Positions 53,201 through 58,800 are shown, numbered from the stretch's first letter. The stretch: DNA of 64,000 nucleotides from Forficula auricularia (GCA_024734495.1 JALMQS010000225.1:17932573-17996572); one strand, 5' to 3'. A program made the numbers and translations. The notes: a model not told the origin generated them from the sequence alone.

Positions 53201-56200
53201 ACAAAATCTATTAACAAGTTTTGAGGATGAAAAAACGATCTGGCTATGCTCCTGCGACCTTCATCAAAATTCATCTGAATTGGTTGATTTTTCTCTAAAT
53301 AAATTAATTGATTGATAGATGAAAAATCTCAATAAAAAACTTGTACCGCCTGTCATCAGTATTTTTTAATCATTATTTTTCATGGGGTCAGTATCGCATG
53401 AATATTAAAAAAATTTTATATCCATGCGATACTGACCCCATGAAAAATAATATTTATAATTTAAAAATACTGATGATGGAGGCCAAGTCTTCGAAACTAT
53501 AGTCTCAAACAAATAAATAATAAATTTATAATTTTCTCATTAATATATTAAAGAATAATTAACACATTAATGAGAACTGTTTTGATCGCACTTTTCGAAC
53601 AAGATATATATCGCGAGACTACTGCTGGTTGAAGCTATTGGAATCTGCTGAGTCTTAAGTCTGGACCAAGAGAGAATGAAAAAAGATATGATCCATTTAG
53701 CTATAATCCAACGTCATTATTGCGTTTAACCCGCATGACACTTGGATGGATCACCAAATGAATTTGAAATCTGAGATGTTATATATTCAATCTCTTGCGA
53801 TATATATCTTGTTCAAAAATGCGCGATCAAAACAATTCTCATTAATGTGTTAATTATTCTTTAATGAGAAAAATTATAAATTTATTTAACTTCATTATTT
53901 TAAGTTAGAAATATATAAATTCAGATATTATTTTCACTTAATATTTGACAAAAATCACCTGCATTCGATCCGCGATTGAATCAAATATAAGAAAAAAATA
54001 CGATTAAATAAATAATATATATAAAGATATATGTCTGTATGTTTATTTTCATCAAGCAGAGGACAACCTCTTTGTTTCTCTTTATGATATAACCTTTAGT
54101 TTTTCAAGCCCCGAAAACACAAGTACCTTCAACTTCCACCCAATCTCAGAAATTTCTTCATCTTCTTTTCACGATGCAAGGGTACACCCCGAACTAAAGA
54201 TGTTGTGTTTTTTGGTGCATCATCTTCTTGTACTAATATTATTATAAAAAAAATAGATCTTTTACTAGATATATTTGTTTTATATGTTTTAGAAGGGTTC
54301 CACCCTCAGGAGTCGAAATTCCATCTATTTTCATAAAATTCTAAAATTTAAAAACACTCTCTTGTTAGAAATAATTAAATTTTTTAATTGAATCCAGGTA
54401 AAAAGATTCTTTTTTCATATTTTTTTTTTTTTTTTTTTATTAAAATATTTAGTTTCTTCTTTAAAAAAAAAAATGTAAAAGCTTCCGTTTCTTAATCAAT
54501 TTGTTGTGTTAACATGGTTTTTAACTGTAGAAAACAAACGTTCCTCCTATTTGAGGGTGATGCAAGAAAAAGGTGTGAGACATAAAAAAGTCTGGATAGC
54601 TTCTAGCATTCTTTAAAAAAAGAGAGAAATATTATTCAGGGGACGGAGGTATTTATGGATGTCTTAAAGAATTGATGGTTTTAGGCGAGGGGTGAACCGC
54701 GTTTGGAATTAGGTGTCAACGTCTTTGGAATTATTTTGGAATTCATTAAATAATGCCCCTTTATCTATTGTCTTCTTCTTGGAAATGAAAGTGGAAGTAG
54801 AAGTAGGTGTACACGATATTAGGTTGTGGTTCACCCCTCGCTTTTAGGTATGTACCATATATGTAGGTATTTATAAAGCATTTCTATCTATCTACAATTT
54901 ATTAATCAATTTGTGATAAAAATTTCTATTTACCCTTATAAATAATAAACTTTGATATTTTCATTTGTCAAATTAAATTAAATTATTATTACTATTTTTA
55001 TTTATAATTATCAAGGAACTTGGTCTCGGTTCTAGGTGAAACATTTTAAATAAGAGTTAATTTAAATACCAAGTAGGTTTCACATAAATAAAACAAATAT
55101 ATTTTATGAGTTTTATCATAAAGTAACTGATTTACTTTTGTTCTCCTGAAGATGGGTTGAAAACCTGAAATATATATCGAGATAAAACTCATAAATTATA
55201 TTTGTTTTTTTTGTGAAACCTACCCTATTTAATTAAGTCCTATTATTATCAATCAAATGATAAAATTGCACCAATTGTATAATCGAATCTTTGTGAATAA
55301 AAATTATGTTTGATATTCATACTAATTTTTTTGTGCTAAAGCGTACACAACAATTTGGTAACGTACGTACGTAGGTACCCTAGTAGCCCAATGCGAAATC
55401 TATTTAGGCACTATGTAGTCACTATATAGTTTGAAACATTGTGCTACTAGGCTACTAACAGACATTTTGACAAAACAGTTAATATCTCAAAAAATATACT
55501 TCATTCGATGTTCACTCATTAGAGCAATTTTGTAGACCAAAACTCCCTGGCTTTGCTCAATTTTTTTAATCAAAATTGTTGCAGCCGATTTTGGGATATT
55601 TTGAAAAAATGAACCAATAAAAAACACTTTTCATGCACGATTTCAATACTTGACTATACACACTTTCTGAAAGTAAAAATAAAATATATGATGGTTAAGT
55701 CTTGTTAACTAATTCTGTAAAGATGGAAATTTAAATCTCTAAACATTTTCAAACTGGGATTAATAAATTTCAAATTAGGAATAAGCATTAATAATAGTGA
55801 TATTGTGATTATTCCTGTTTTGAAATTGATTATTACCAATTCTAAATTTTTAATCTAATTGTGAAAGTGATTAATATTGATGTCAATTTTAAAATGTATA
55901 GAAATCATAGCGATTAACGAATCGACAATTGTTTAAACTTTTTCACTTTAAGACAATCATTGAATAATAGTAAACTTGGTTGGAATTACTAATTGTATGA
56001 ATCTTTTGCAAATGCCAAAAATATTTATTGATTAATTGAATAACCGTCAATCAAAAAAAATGCTATGGAAATATATTGGAAATTGATTGATTGAGTGATT
56101 AGAAGCACAATGGACAAGGTTACTCAGATCAATGGTGTTTCTTGGACTTACAGACACAGGCATACTCGTACACTTGATATTTTTAATTGTCAAAGTAAAT

Positions 56201-58221
56201 TAAATTAAAAAAAATTTTAATATCAAGGATAATTTTTTTGTTTATTTATAATAGAGATGGAAAAAATTTCAATAACAAATTTGTGGTTTCGAGTTGAAAG
56301 TTAAAAAATTCGTTTAAGATATAAATTTGAGTTTTTAGAAATCATAAGGATCAACGAATTGAGTATATTTTCTTATTGCTCGTGATTAAAAATTAAATGG
56401 ACCATTGGCTATGGCCAATAAATTTACTTTTTAACTGCAAATTTTTCAATCAAAAGATAAATGAAAATGATATAGTGATTTGGACCACAACAGACAGAAA
56501 AGATGCATACAAATCAAACATTTGGTGAAGGTTTTGGACAAACATTTGATATTTTTTATTGTGATTGTAAATTAAATTATTTTTTTTTTAATTCGAGATT
56601 CTAGAAATTATAGAGATCAACGAAATGAAACAATTATTTTTTTCATCTCAAACTTATTATAATAGGTTGATATTACTAATTGTATAATATGATTCTTTAG
56701 TAATGCCCTATGTATTTAAATATTAATCGAAAAAGTGTCAATCAAAAAATAAATAGAAATTCATTCACTGATCGGAAGCAGAATGAACAAGGTCACACAG
56801 ATCAAAGGAATTTCTTGTGGAACTGACCGACAGACACACACTCACGTATATTTTTAATTGTTAAATTAAATTAAACTCAAAAACCTTTTTCTTTAAGTTT
56901 TAGAAATCATAGCGATCAATGGATTTACAAATTTGTCAATCTAAAATATTTCTAAATTACCATTTGTATACTAAATATAGCTTTATAGAGAAATCACTAA
57001 GGCTGTCCTTTGCTTGTGTAAATAAACATATATATACACCAATGTATATCTAATTGATTTGTTTGAGACTATAGTGTCGAAAGTCTGATCTTCATCATCA
57101 ATCATTATAATTAGTAATTTCTTGTATAGCTGTTGAACTGACAGACAGACAAACACTCACATATGATATTTTTAATTGTTAAATTAAATTAAACTCAAAA
57201 ACCCTTATCTTTAATTTTTAGAAATCATAGAGATCAATGAATTTACAAATTCGCCAATCTAATTTTTCATCTGAAATTTAAAATAATTTTTCGTAATTAC
57301 CATTTGTTTACTAAATATAGCCTTATAGAGAAATCAATAAAGCTGTCCTCTGCTTGATGCAAATAAACATATACTATACAATATACATATATGTATAAAT
57401 GTATATCTAATTTATTTGTTTGAGACCAGAGTGTCGAAAGTTTGGTCTTCATCATCAGTCTTTATAATTAGAAATATTTTATCTATTATTTCTCATCGGT
57501 TCAAATACCTGATTGGATTTAGGTAAATTAATTGTATCGTAAGAGTAAGCAGGTCTAAATTCAATCGGGTATTTGAACTCATGAGAAATAACAGATAAAA
57601 TATTTCTAAATATTATTTTTTATAGAGAGAAAAAAAAGACTGATTATAAAGGTCAAACCTTGTAAACTATGGTCTCATACAGATAATATATATTAATATT
57701 TGCATCAAGCAAAGGACAACCTCGGTGATTTATCCTTATGAATTGTATAACTATTTAGAAATGCCCTATATATTTAATTATTAATCGTAAAAGTGTCAAT
57801 CAAAAAATAAATCAAAATTGATTCAGTGATTGAAATCAGAACGGACCCAATCAATGGGATTTGTTGTAGACTGACACACAAACACACACACACACACACA
57901 CAAAGAGAGAGACACTTGTTTGGAGTTCGGGGGTGAGGGTGTGATGAGGGTGGTATACCAACCTACGATGAGATAGAATCCAGTGAGCAGCGAGCCCACG
58001 ATGGACACTTCAGCTTTGGTACATTGGAACGCGTCGGCGATCTCGTTAAGGAACATTCCGAACGAGAAGATGATCCCGTCGATGAAGAGGTTGCAGAAGA
58101 AGGATGCGAACACGATGACCCACCCCCATCCGCCGTCCGGAGGGACCACCATCTCCGTTAGCACGACCACCTGGTCATCTTCTTCTTGCTCTTGCGGGGG
58201 TTCGTTCTTGGTTGCGACCAT
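20058..58221 (-). CDS. SLC16-family monocarboxylate transporter (MCT), complete, 10 coding exons
   Basis: Major-facilitator membrane transporter of the SLC16 family, predicted to move monocarboxylates or related small organic acids across the plasma membrane. The exons join as 58221-57963, 41872-41729, 36140-35955, 32218-31987, 29716-29500, 27493-27290, 25767-25545, 22961-22722, 22105-21980 and 20215-20058. All have AG acceptors and GT donors, and phases match at every junction. The product is 662 residues. The SLC16 signature PDGGWGW is at about residues 28-34, followed by TM1. The TM4-TM5 segment contains YFERWRALATGIG. TM1-TM6 are in exons 1-4, a long cytosolic loop (about 215-460) in exons 4-7, and TM7-TM12 in exons 7-10, giving both termini cytosolic. 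The loop is longer than in mammalian MCT1. R516 in TM8 matches the conserved MCT arginine, but the acidic partner four residues earlier is N512. Family is certain; substrate is unknown. Confidence 0.95.
21429..21600 (+). mobile_element. Small fold-back element with ribozyme-like motif
   Basis: Inverted arms TTGAAAGTTTATA (21429) to TATAAACTTTCAA (21600), sharing GACAAGTTTTTATGTGTGAC. Only the right arm keeps a full motif. It lies in the last MCT intron. Confidence 0.75.
21504..21542 (+). ncRNA. Hammerhead-ribozyme-like motif, intact core
   Basis: CTGAAGA, extra A, stem II GTCGAC/GTCGAC with AAA loop, GAAACGTT, and a 4-bp stem I (AGCC/GGCT). Triplet GTT. Plus strand, so antisense to the MCT transcript. 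Confidence 0.65.
21980..22105 (-). CDS. MCT exon 9: TM10-TM11 region
   Basis: Acceptor tgttcacag; reads CFASLRSIIIVEMMGLPKL, then TNAFGLMLMFQGVAAMIGSP and LAG, a highly conserved SLC16 segment. Donor GTAAAA, phase 1. This exon is interrupted by no stop in frame and joins cleanly to exons 8 and 10. Confidence 0.93.
22383..22511 (+). mobile_element. Minimal deletion derivative of the fold-back family
   Basis: 129 bp between 10-bp target duplications TTATAATATA (22373-22382, 22512-22521). It keeps the tail (TTTTTGCCGAGAGT) and the outer arm sequence (AGGAGACAATAAAA.AGTGTG) of the 12812-13280 element, but has lost the ribozyme and most of the arms. Confidence 0.82.
22722..22961 (-). CDS. MCT exon 8: TM8-TM10
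   Basis: Acceptor ttttttcag; reads DMAKLNGLPAPTAIWLISAI, then GVANTIGRVACGVV, then two more membrane segments, ending FGLSIG at a GTAAAT donor (phase 1). The NTIGR motif holds the TM8 arginine, with Asn at the place of the catalytic acidic residue described for MCT1. Confidence 0.94.
23293..23525 (-). mobile_element. Ribozyme element, second copy of the 1-kb subfamily
   Basis: Inverted ends ATTAAAGGAATCGTAGGGAG and TCCTATGATACCTTTAAT, with the one-sided tail now on the right (TAATCATAGACGCGAATAAT). The right arm is shortened and lost its motif. Confidence 0.7.
23358..23397 (-). ncRNA. Hammerhead-ribozyme-like motif, intact core
   Basis: CTGAAGA, extra A, stem II GTTGC/GCAAC, GAAACGTT, 4-bp stem I (GCCA/TGGC). 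Sense to the MCT pre-mRNA (intron 7). Confidence 0.65.
23997..24039 (-). ncRNA. Hammerhead-like motif with core G changed to T
   Basis: CTGAAGA, extra A, stem II GGCT/AGCC, then TAAA instead of GAAA, ACTT, and a 5-bp stem I (TCGCC/GGTGA, one G-T pair). Only the core G is lost. Confidence 0.5.
24817..24973. mobile_element. MITE, hAT-like, copy 1
   Basis: Imperfect inverted ends GAAGGGTGAACCGCG and CGCGGTTCACTCCTC; the interior (CTTTGGAATTA, GGAAATGAAAGTGGAAG, GTACACGAT) is shared with the copies at 54685 and 59149. No clear target duplication here. Confidence 0.75.
25545..25767 (-). CDS. MCT exon 7: end of the loop and TM7
   Basis: Reads VSSVGYHLSVSRLPSKKDV, then EEEENPRCTVCPEAIKRTL, then MLDLSLLRSPTFLLL and TM7 to FIYLT. 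Donor GTATCT, phase 1. The exon starts with GTGAGT directly after the tag acceptor, so the acceptor is fused to a strong donor-like sequence. Confidence 0.93.
26730..26928 (+). mobile_element. Fold-back element with ribozyme-like motif (AT subfamily)
   Basis: Inverted arms of about 75 bp starting GTGTGTAGTTTCACAGTGAA and ending in its complement. The central part differs between arms: the left motif (26775-26814, minus) is decayed. Confidence 0.75.
26839..26881 (+). ncRNA. Hammerhead-ribozyme-like motif, 6-bp stem I
   Basis: CTGATGA, extra T, stem II GGA/TCC with a long loop, GAAATATATT, and the best stem I in the set (AAACTC/GAGTTT). Helix III is nearly absent. Confidence 0.6.
27290..27493 (-). 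CDS. MCT exon 6: loop segment, frame-neutral (phase 0-0)
   Basis: Acceptor tgatttcag; 68 codons reading EAHMNDENHLQ, then RRSARIR and a Cys/Arg-rich stretch, then RPLYRDDIFFSASLLRLPQY, which resembles a segment before TM7 in other insect MCTs. Donor GTATGT. Both boundaries are phase 0 and the length is a multiple of three, so skipping would keep the frame. Confidence 0.9.
27843..27884 (+). ncRNA. Hammerhead-ribozyme-like motif, intact core
   Basis: CTGAAGA, extra A, stem II GGAG/CTCC, GAAACATC, 5-bp stem I (AAACC/GGTTT). No inverted partner is seen, so this copy is single. Confidence 0.6.
28033..28540. mobile_element. Tc1/mariner-like MITE
   Basis: Inverted ends CACTCACCGGCAAAAAA.. and its complement, flanked by TA (28031-28032, 28541-28542). 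About 40-bp terminal repeats containing TGCAACACCTAATTTTTT; interior AT-rich, no transposase. Confidence 0.8.
29500..29716 (-). CDS. MCT exon 5: Asn-rich part of the cytosolic loop
   Basis: Completes the arginine codon from exon 4 and reads LVNEPSSPNMKNGHLRM, then an asparagine-rich run (NNNNYNNNN) and a Ser/Gly-rich stretch ending QKEE. Donor GTAAAT, phase 0. Poorly conserved in composition, as expected for the TM6-TM7 loop. Supported mainly by splice sites, the phase fit and an open frame across the exon. Confidence 0.88.
30715..31230 (-). repeat. Repeat of the TTTACTTTACCAT family
   Basis: Related copies at about 42161-42850 and 50030-50745, with a fragment at 55460-55680. Shared blocks: GGTATGG.CAAGTATT, GTGCATGAAAAAAGTG, TCGAAATAT.TCAAAAA, AAATTTTGT.TACATAATCAG and ending GTATGGTAAAGTCAA. 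Class unknown; ends show ACTTTACCATA in inverted orientation. Confidence 0.7.
31240..31815. repeat. Two related copies of a short dispersed repeat
   Basis: The block GGGGTGAAACAAC.CTTCTGA to ATCTAGTAGTAGACCATC occurs near 31316-31390 and 31727-31800, with a third relative at about 370-435. Confidence 0.6.
31987..32218 (-). CDS. MCT exon 4: TM6 and first part of the cytosolic loop
   Basis: Acceptor tatttcag; reads LILNCAVFGALFRPL (TM6), then a hydrophilic loop with acidic and basic clusters including VEEQAATVEALQEKV and RDEMRKSDSLTSVR. Ends after AG of a split arginine codon (phase 2), donor GTAAAT. Confidence 0.92.
32352..32577 (+). repeat. Full-length tRNA-derived SINE
   Basis: A box (GGATTAGCCGAGAGC), B box (GGGTTCGAGTCG), conserved body (ATTTGACCGGCTATAATCTG), a second body block (GAGGCCTATATTCAGCAGTG) and a (GATGAT)n tail. 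Possible AATTGA target duplication. The tail resembles RTE-type LINE/SINE 3' ends common in insects. Confidence 0.75.
34169..34203 (-). ncRNA. Hammerhead-ribozyme-like motif, intact core
   Basis: CTGATGA, extra T, stem II GAAGAC/GTCTTC with a CAA loop, GAAACTATAGTC. Sense to the MCT pre-mRNA. Confidence 0.68.
34293..34327 (+). ncRNA. Hammerhead-ribozyme-like motif, intact core
   Basis: Mirror of the 34169 motif, identical in stem II, core, helix III and GTC triplet. Stem I is only 2 bp (GA/TC). Confidence 0.68.
34776..35051 (+). mobile_element. Fold-back element, 13-bp target duplication
   Basis: Flanked by ATTCAGTAATTCT (34763-34775, 35052-35064). The tail GGTGTTGGTGCAAGGTGAAAC is followed by inverted arms with GAGTTAAGGATTCTTGGTCA and its complement. 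One motif in the centre. Confidence 0.85.
34905..34937 (+). ncRNA. Hammerhead-like motif, weak stem I
   Basis: CTGAAGA, extra T, stem II GGG/CCC, GAAA, helix III AT/AT with ATAT loop, triplet ATA. The bases beside it do not pair as stem I. Confidence 0.5.
35081..35165 (+). repeat. LINE 3' tail fragment
   Basis: Matches the 3' end of the LINE copies at 45260-45700 and 52190: CGATGGAGGGGCCAACCCAG, then TGGTGTAACTCCTCTC and an A-rich end. Confidence 0.7.
35955..36140 (-). CDS. MCT exon 3: TM4-TM5 with the FERWRALATG motif
   Basis: Acceptor tttttttcag; reads IGFGLVYVPAVIAVGFYF, then ERWRALATGIGVCGSGIG, the conserved SLC16 TM4-TM5 region, then a segment up to WRGTVLILAG. The donor is GTGATC, phase 1. 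Confidence 0.93.
36200..36310 (+). repeat. tRNA-derived SINE, 5' part
   Basis: GGGGCTGGACTCACGGAGCG region, B box GAGTTCAAATCCC, then AATTTAACCAGCTACAATCT, matching the body of the SINE at 32352. Confidence 0.55.
38480..38852 (+). mobile_element. Fold-back ribozyme element (tandem copy 1)
   Basis: Flanked by AATTGATTATCT (38468-38479, 38853-38864). Tail GGTGTTGGTTCTAGGTGAAAC, then arms of about 70 bp (TTGAGTAAGATACGAGGTA and complement). The loop between the arms is asymmetric; only the left side keeps a motif. Confidence 0.87.
38600..38632 (-). ncRNA. Hammerhead-ribozyme-like motif
   Basis: CTGATGA, extra T, stem II GGG/CCC, GAAATATATC (short helix III), 2-bp stem I. Duplicated at 39386-39418. 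Confidence 0.55.
39266..39636 (+). mobile_element. Fold-back ribozyme element (tandem copy 2)
   Basis: Same element with the same AATTGATTATCT flanks (39254-39265, 39637-39648); it was copied together with its target duplications, so the tandem event came after the insertion. Confidence 0.87.
39386..39418 (-). ncRNA. Hammerhead-ribozyme-like motif (tandem copy)
   Basis: Identical to the 38600 motif. Confidence 0.55.
40138..40345 (-). repeat. tRNA-derived SINE, nearly full
   Basis: Minus strand: B box GCGGGTTCAAACCC, body ATTTGACCGGCTATAATCTG, then GGCAATGGGAAACGACCCTG and ATAGTAATCGCTGGC, ending in a GAAGAAGAAG-type tail. The same second half occurs alone at about 45880-46010 on the plus strand. 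Confidence 0.7.
41030..41640. repeat. Remnants of a ribozyme-family tail and a MITE
   Basis: 41037-41150 has the family blocks AGAAGCAGAGTTGATGATTC and GAGGCTGTCCTCTGC. 41199-41480 matches the MITE at 53525-53880 (GAGACTACTGC, TCTTAAGTCTGGACCAAGAG) but lacks the right terminal repeat. 41520-41620 has an inverted GATTGAATCAAATGTAG pair. Confidence 0.6.
41729..41872 (-). CDS. MCT exon 2: TM3 and start of TM4
   Basis: Begins after a ttttttcag acceptor and reads GPFVSALANRFGFRAVAM, then a membrane segment, ending FGVIGG at a GTAACA donor. It enters and leaves in phase 1, and completes the split glycine codons on both sides. Intron 1 upstream is about 16.1 kb, the largest of the gene. Confidence 0.93.
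42161..42850 (+). repeat. Repeat of the TTTACTTTACCAT family
   Basis: Copy in plus orientation starting TTTTTACTTTACCATACA and ending near TATGGCAAAGTCAAGTAGAT. See the 30715 entry. Confidence 0.7.
43478..43516 (-). ncRNA. Hammerhead-ribozyme-like motif, intact core
   Basis: CTGATGA, extra T, stem II GGG/CCC, GAAA, helix III AT/AT with ATAT loop, triplet ATC, stem I CTC/GAG. Sense to the MCT pre-mRNA. Confidence 0.66.
43565..43603 (+). ncRNA. Hammerhead-ribozyme-like motif, intact core
   Basis: Mirror of the 43478 motif with identical core and stems. Confidence 0.66.
44440..44560 (+). repeat. tRNA-derived SINE, 5' part
   Basis: Contains GGTCAGGTTGGTCATAATGC, B box GCGGGTTCAAGCCC and CCGACTTTAATCTGATACC. 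Confidence 0.55.
45260..45700 (+). pseudogene. LINE 3' fragment (reverse-transcriptase ORF end plus tail)
   Basis: Translates in broken frames to LDSLAHRRTVSALSLYYRYY and FANSFIPMTSRDWNSLPA, then FKTRIHR and a stop, typical for the C-terminus of Jockey/R1/CR1-type LINE proteins. 3' tail CACGATGGAGGGGCCAACCC, ending TCATTATCATTAAAAAA. Confidence 0.8.
45880..46010 (+). repeat. SINE body fragment
   Basis: GAAGGCAATGAGAAACCACC, TATAGTAATCGCCAGCGC and GAAGAAGAAG match the second half of the SINE at 40138. Confidence 0.6.
46920..47150. repeat. Dispersed repeat, second copy of the 4450-4760 family
   Basis: Shares TTTGTGACCCC..CCAAAAA, ATTCGATTAAAATTTAATA, AACATTGTAGCGACACTA and GGAACCCTACA with the copy near 4.5 kb. 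Confidence 0.55.
48790..48888. repeat. Small fold-back MITE
   Basis: Inverted ends TAGTAGCACAATGTTTCAAA and TTTGAAACATTGTGCTACTA. A shorter relative is at 55378-55451. Confidence 0.75.
50030..50745 (+). repeat. Repeat of the TTTACTTTACCAT family
   Basis: Starts TTTTTTACTTTACCATAGAG, ends GTATGGTAAAGTCAAATGGA. Contains two tandem segments with AAATTTTGTATACATAATCA and G-runs. Confidence 0.72.
50776..50964. repeat. hAT-type element, right end only
   Basis: Shares TAAATCTCAATGTTTTA.GGAA and TTGGGCC.CA.TCATT.CAGT with the element at 6873, ending GTTGGACAGCCCTG then AACTAGAT. Confidence 0.6.
52195..53115 (-). pseudogene. LINE reverse transcriptase remnant, 5'-truncated and frameshifted
   Basis: On the minus strand: the RT catalytic motif YADDGTLHN (about 53106-53080), then NWGSQNLVNFNAGKTQC, MLGVTLGSDLSWNDHI, KAQIRPCLEYGSHL, KRAIKLIGEPALTNSLDSL and DKFRTSAFANSFIPLTSRD, in at least three frames. 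The 3' tail ends at about 52195 with TCATCATTATCATAAAAA. Jockey/R1/CR1-type non-LTR retroelement, not functional. Confidence 0.87.
53470..53504 (+). ncRNA. Hammerhead-ribozyme-like motif
   Basis: CTGATGA, extra T, stem II GGAGGC/GTCTTC (with G-T pairs), GAAACTATAGTC. The left-arm partner is truncated: only TCATCAG remains, at about 53354-53360. Confidence 0.58.
53525..53880. mobile_element. MITE with about 85-bp inverted repeats
   Basis: Ends TTTCTCATTAA and TTAATGAGAAA with inner matches TAATTAACACATTAATGAGA, TTTTGATCGC and AAGATATATATCGCG. Inserted in the right arm of the composite element; a truncated relative is at 41199. Confidence 0.78.
54685..54841. mobile_element. MITE, hAT-like, copy 2
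   Basis: Inverted ends GCGAGGGGTGAACC / GGTTCACCCCTCGC with flanking TTTTAG on both sides. Confidence 0.82.
55015..55244 (+). mobile_element. Fold-back ribozyme element (AT subfamily)
   Basis: Flanked by ATTATCAA (55007-55014, 55245-55252). Tail TTGGTCTCGGTTCTAGGTGA, then arms with GTAGGTTTCACATAAATAAA and its near-complement. Confidence 0.83.
55142..55182 (+). ncRNA. Hammerhead-ribozyme-like motif, 4-bp stem I
   Basis: CTGAAGA, extra T, stem II GGGTT/AACCT, GAAA, helix III AT/AT with ATAT loop, triplet ATC, stem I TCTC/GAGA. Confidence 0.62.
55378..55451. repeat. Small fold-back MITE
   Basis: Ends CCTAGTAGC and GCTACTAGG; relative of 48790-48888. Confidence 0.65.
55900..57320. repeat. Degenerate tandem/interspersed repeat region
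   Basis: A segment with GACAGACA..CAC.C.CA, GATATTTTTAATTGTTAAA, TTTTAGAAATCATAGAGATC and AATGAATTTACAAA recurs about every 240-330 bp at least five times. It continues near 57750-57860. Confidence 0.6.
56985..57130 (-). repeat. Half fold-back ribozyme element, decayed
   Basis: Family blocks AAGGCTGTCCTTTGCTTGTG and GTTTGAGACTATAGTGTCGA. The motif at 57067-57101 (minus) has TTGATGA for CTGATGA and GACAC for GAAAC. Confidence 0.6.
57320..57745 (+). mobile_element. Fold-back ribozyme element, both motifs decayed
   Basis: Arms AAAGCTGTCCTCTGCTTGAT and ATCAAGCAAAGGACAACCTC around a central inverted pair (AAATACCTGATTGGATTTAG). Motifs at 57424-57458 (minus, GACAC core) and 57640-57674 (plus, CTGATTA and TAAAC). 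Confidence 0.72.
57874..57903. repeat. (CA)n microsatellite beside the exon 1 donor
   Basis: A run of CA dinucleotides about 60-90 bp inside intron 1 of the MCT gene. Confidence 0.9.
57963..58221 (-). CDS. MCT exon 1: N-terminus, GGWGW signature, TM1-TM2
   Basis: Encodes a charged N-terminal tail (QEQEEDD), the signature VPPDGGWGW and TM1-TM2, ending GFYLIVG. The donor is GTTGGT after ATCGTAG (phase 1). I place the start at the ATG at 58221 because it is the last in-frame ATG before the conserved region. An in-frame ATG at 58329 would add 36 residues and is a possible alternative. The frame stays open further upstream but has no other ATG. The lysine that many proton-coupled MCTs carry late in TM1 appears to be phenylalanine here. 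Confidence 0.9.
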
Positions 58222-58800
58222 CGCTGCTGCTGTTTCCTGTACACAAGCGCATCTTCCGATTACACTTTGCACCGGGGAGGAACAATGCGTGGCGGTGCAG
58301 CAATTGCCGGCGGGGTTTTCGTCAGGCATAGAAAGGCAGGCAGGCGTGCGTGCTTCGTCCCTGAAGTCGTCGGAAATTAAATATAGAAAACCAAACACCA
58401 ACACACTCACCTCGCAAGTCACGTGGTTTGTCGTGAGTTTTTTTTGGTACTCAGTCGGAAGTGTTCGCGCCGCTATTCATGCTTGAACTGAGCCTGAAGC
58501 GGCAGTGTCATTGATAGCGCTGGAAGTATCAGCTGATAGGCGCAATAGGGAGGAGGGGTGAAGTACAAGTGGTGGGGGAAGCACAAAACCAGCCATGATT
58601 GTACAGCCGAAGGGATTCTGAAAAACCGAAAAAGTGTTTTTAGGAGGGAAACGAAAAGACGAAGCCTTGGGCGGCAATGTCGCTTGGCGCTCACCGGGAG
58701 GCGTGGTGGCTCAGACCTTGACCTTTCTTTCGATGCAGAAACAGAAACAGCCGACTAACTGAACTAAACCAACGAGTCGACAAGTTAGAGGTCTGGGGTG
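58222..58800 (-). promoter_or_regulatory. Probable 5' UTR and promoter region of the MCT gene
   Basis: This block is clearly GC-richer than its surroundings and lies directly upstream of exon 1. Arthropod initiator-like TCAGTT sequences on the minus strand are at 58491-58485 and 58762-58757. A strong donor-like GAG|GTGAGT is at 58411, and a weak acceptor-like TACAG precedes 58236, so a short 5' UTR intron is possible. Transcription start and UTR splicing cannot be settled from sequence alone. Confidence 0.4.

Larger units (their letters stand above)
52028..54090 (+). mobile_element. Composite ribozyme fold-back element with nested LINE and MITE
   Basis: Flanked by AACCTTTA (52020-52027, 54091-54098). 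Outer arms match the 34030 element: tail TTTTGCTGAGAGTAGCAG and AGAGGTTGTCCTCTGCTTGA on the left, and ATCAAGCAGAGGACAACCTC on the right. The central palindrome (53362-53460, ATACTGACCCCATGAAAAAT) is kept. The left arm was interrupted by a LINE (52165 to about 53145) and the right arm by a MITE (53525-53880). Confidence 0.83.
51955..54245 (+). pseudogene. LINE 3' fragment split by a 2-kb insertion
   Basis: Left piece 51955-52027 (CCCTATGACTTCAAGAAACT, coding for PMTSRNWNSLP) and right piece 54091-54245 (CACGATGCAAGGGTACACCC tail) belong to one diverged LINE end. The insertion 52028-54090 duplicated AACCTTTA. Confidence 0.75.

Noticed and set aside
57983..58486. 167-codon plus-strand frame
   Set aside because: Antisense shadow of MCT exon 1, which carries the SLC16 signature.
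58473..58758. Three overlapping short frames upstream of MCT exon 1
   Set aside because: The GC-richer promoter-proximal block is open in several frames; none resembles a protein family or continues the MCT frame with an ATG.
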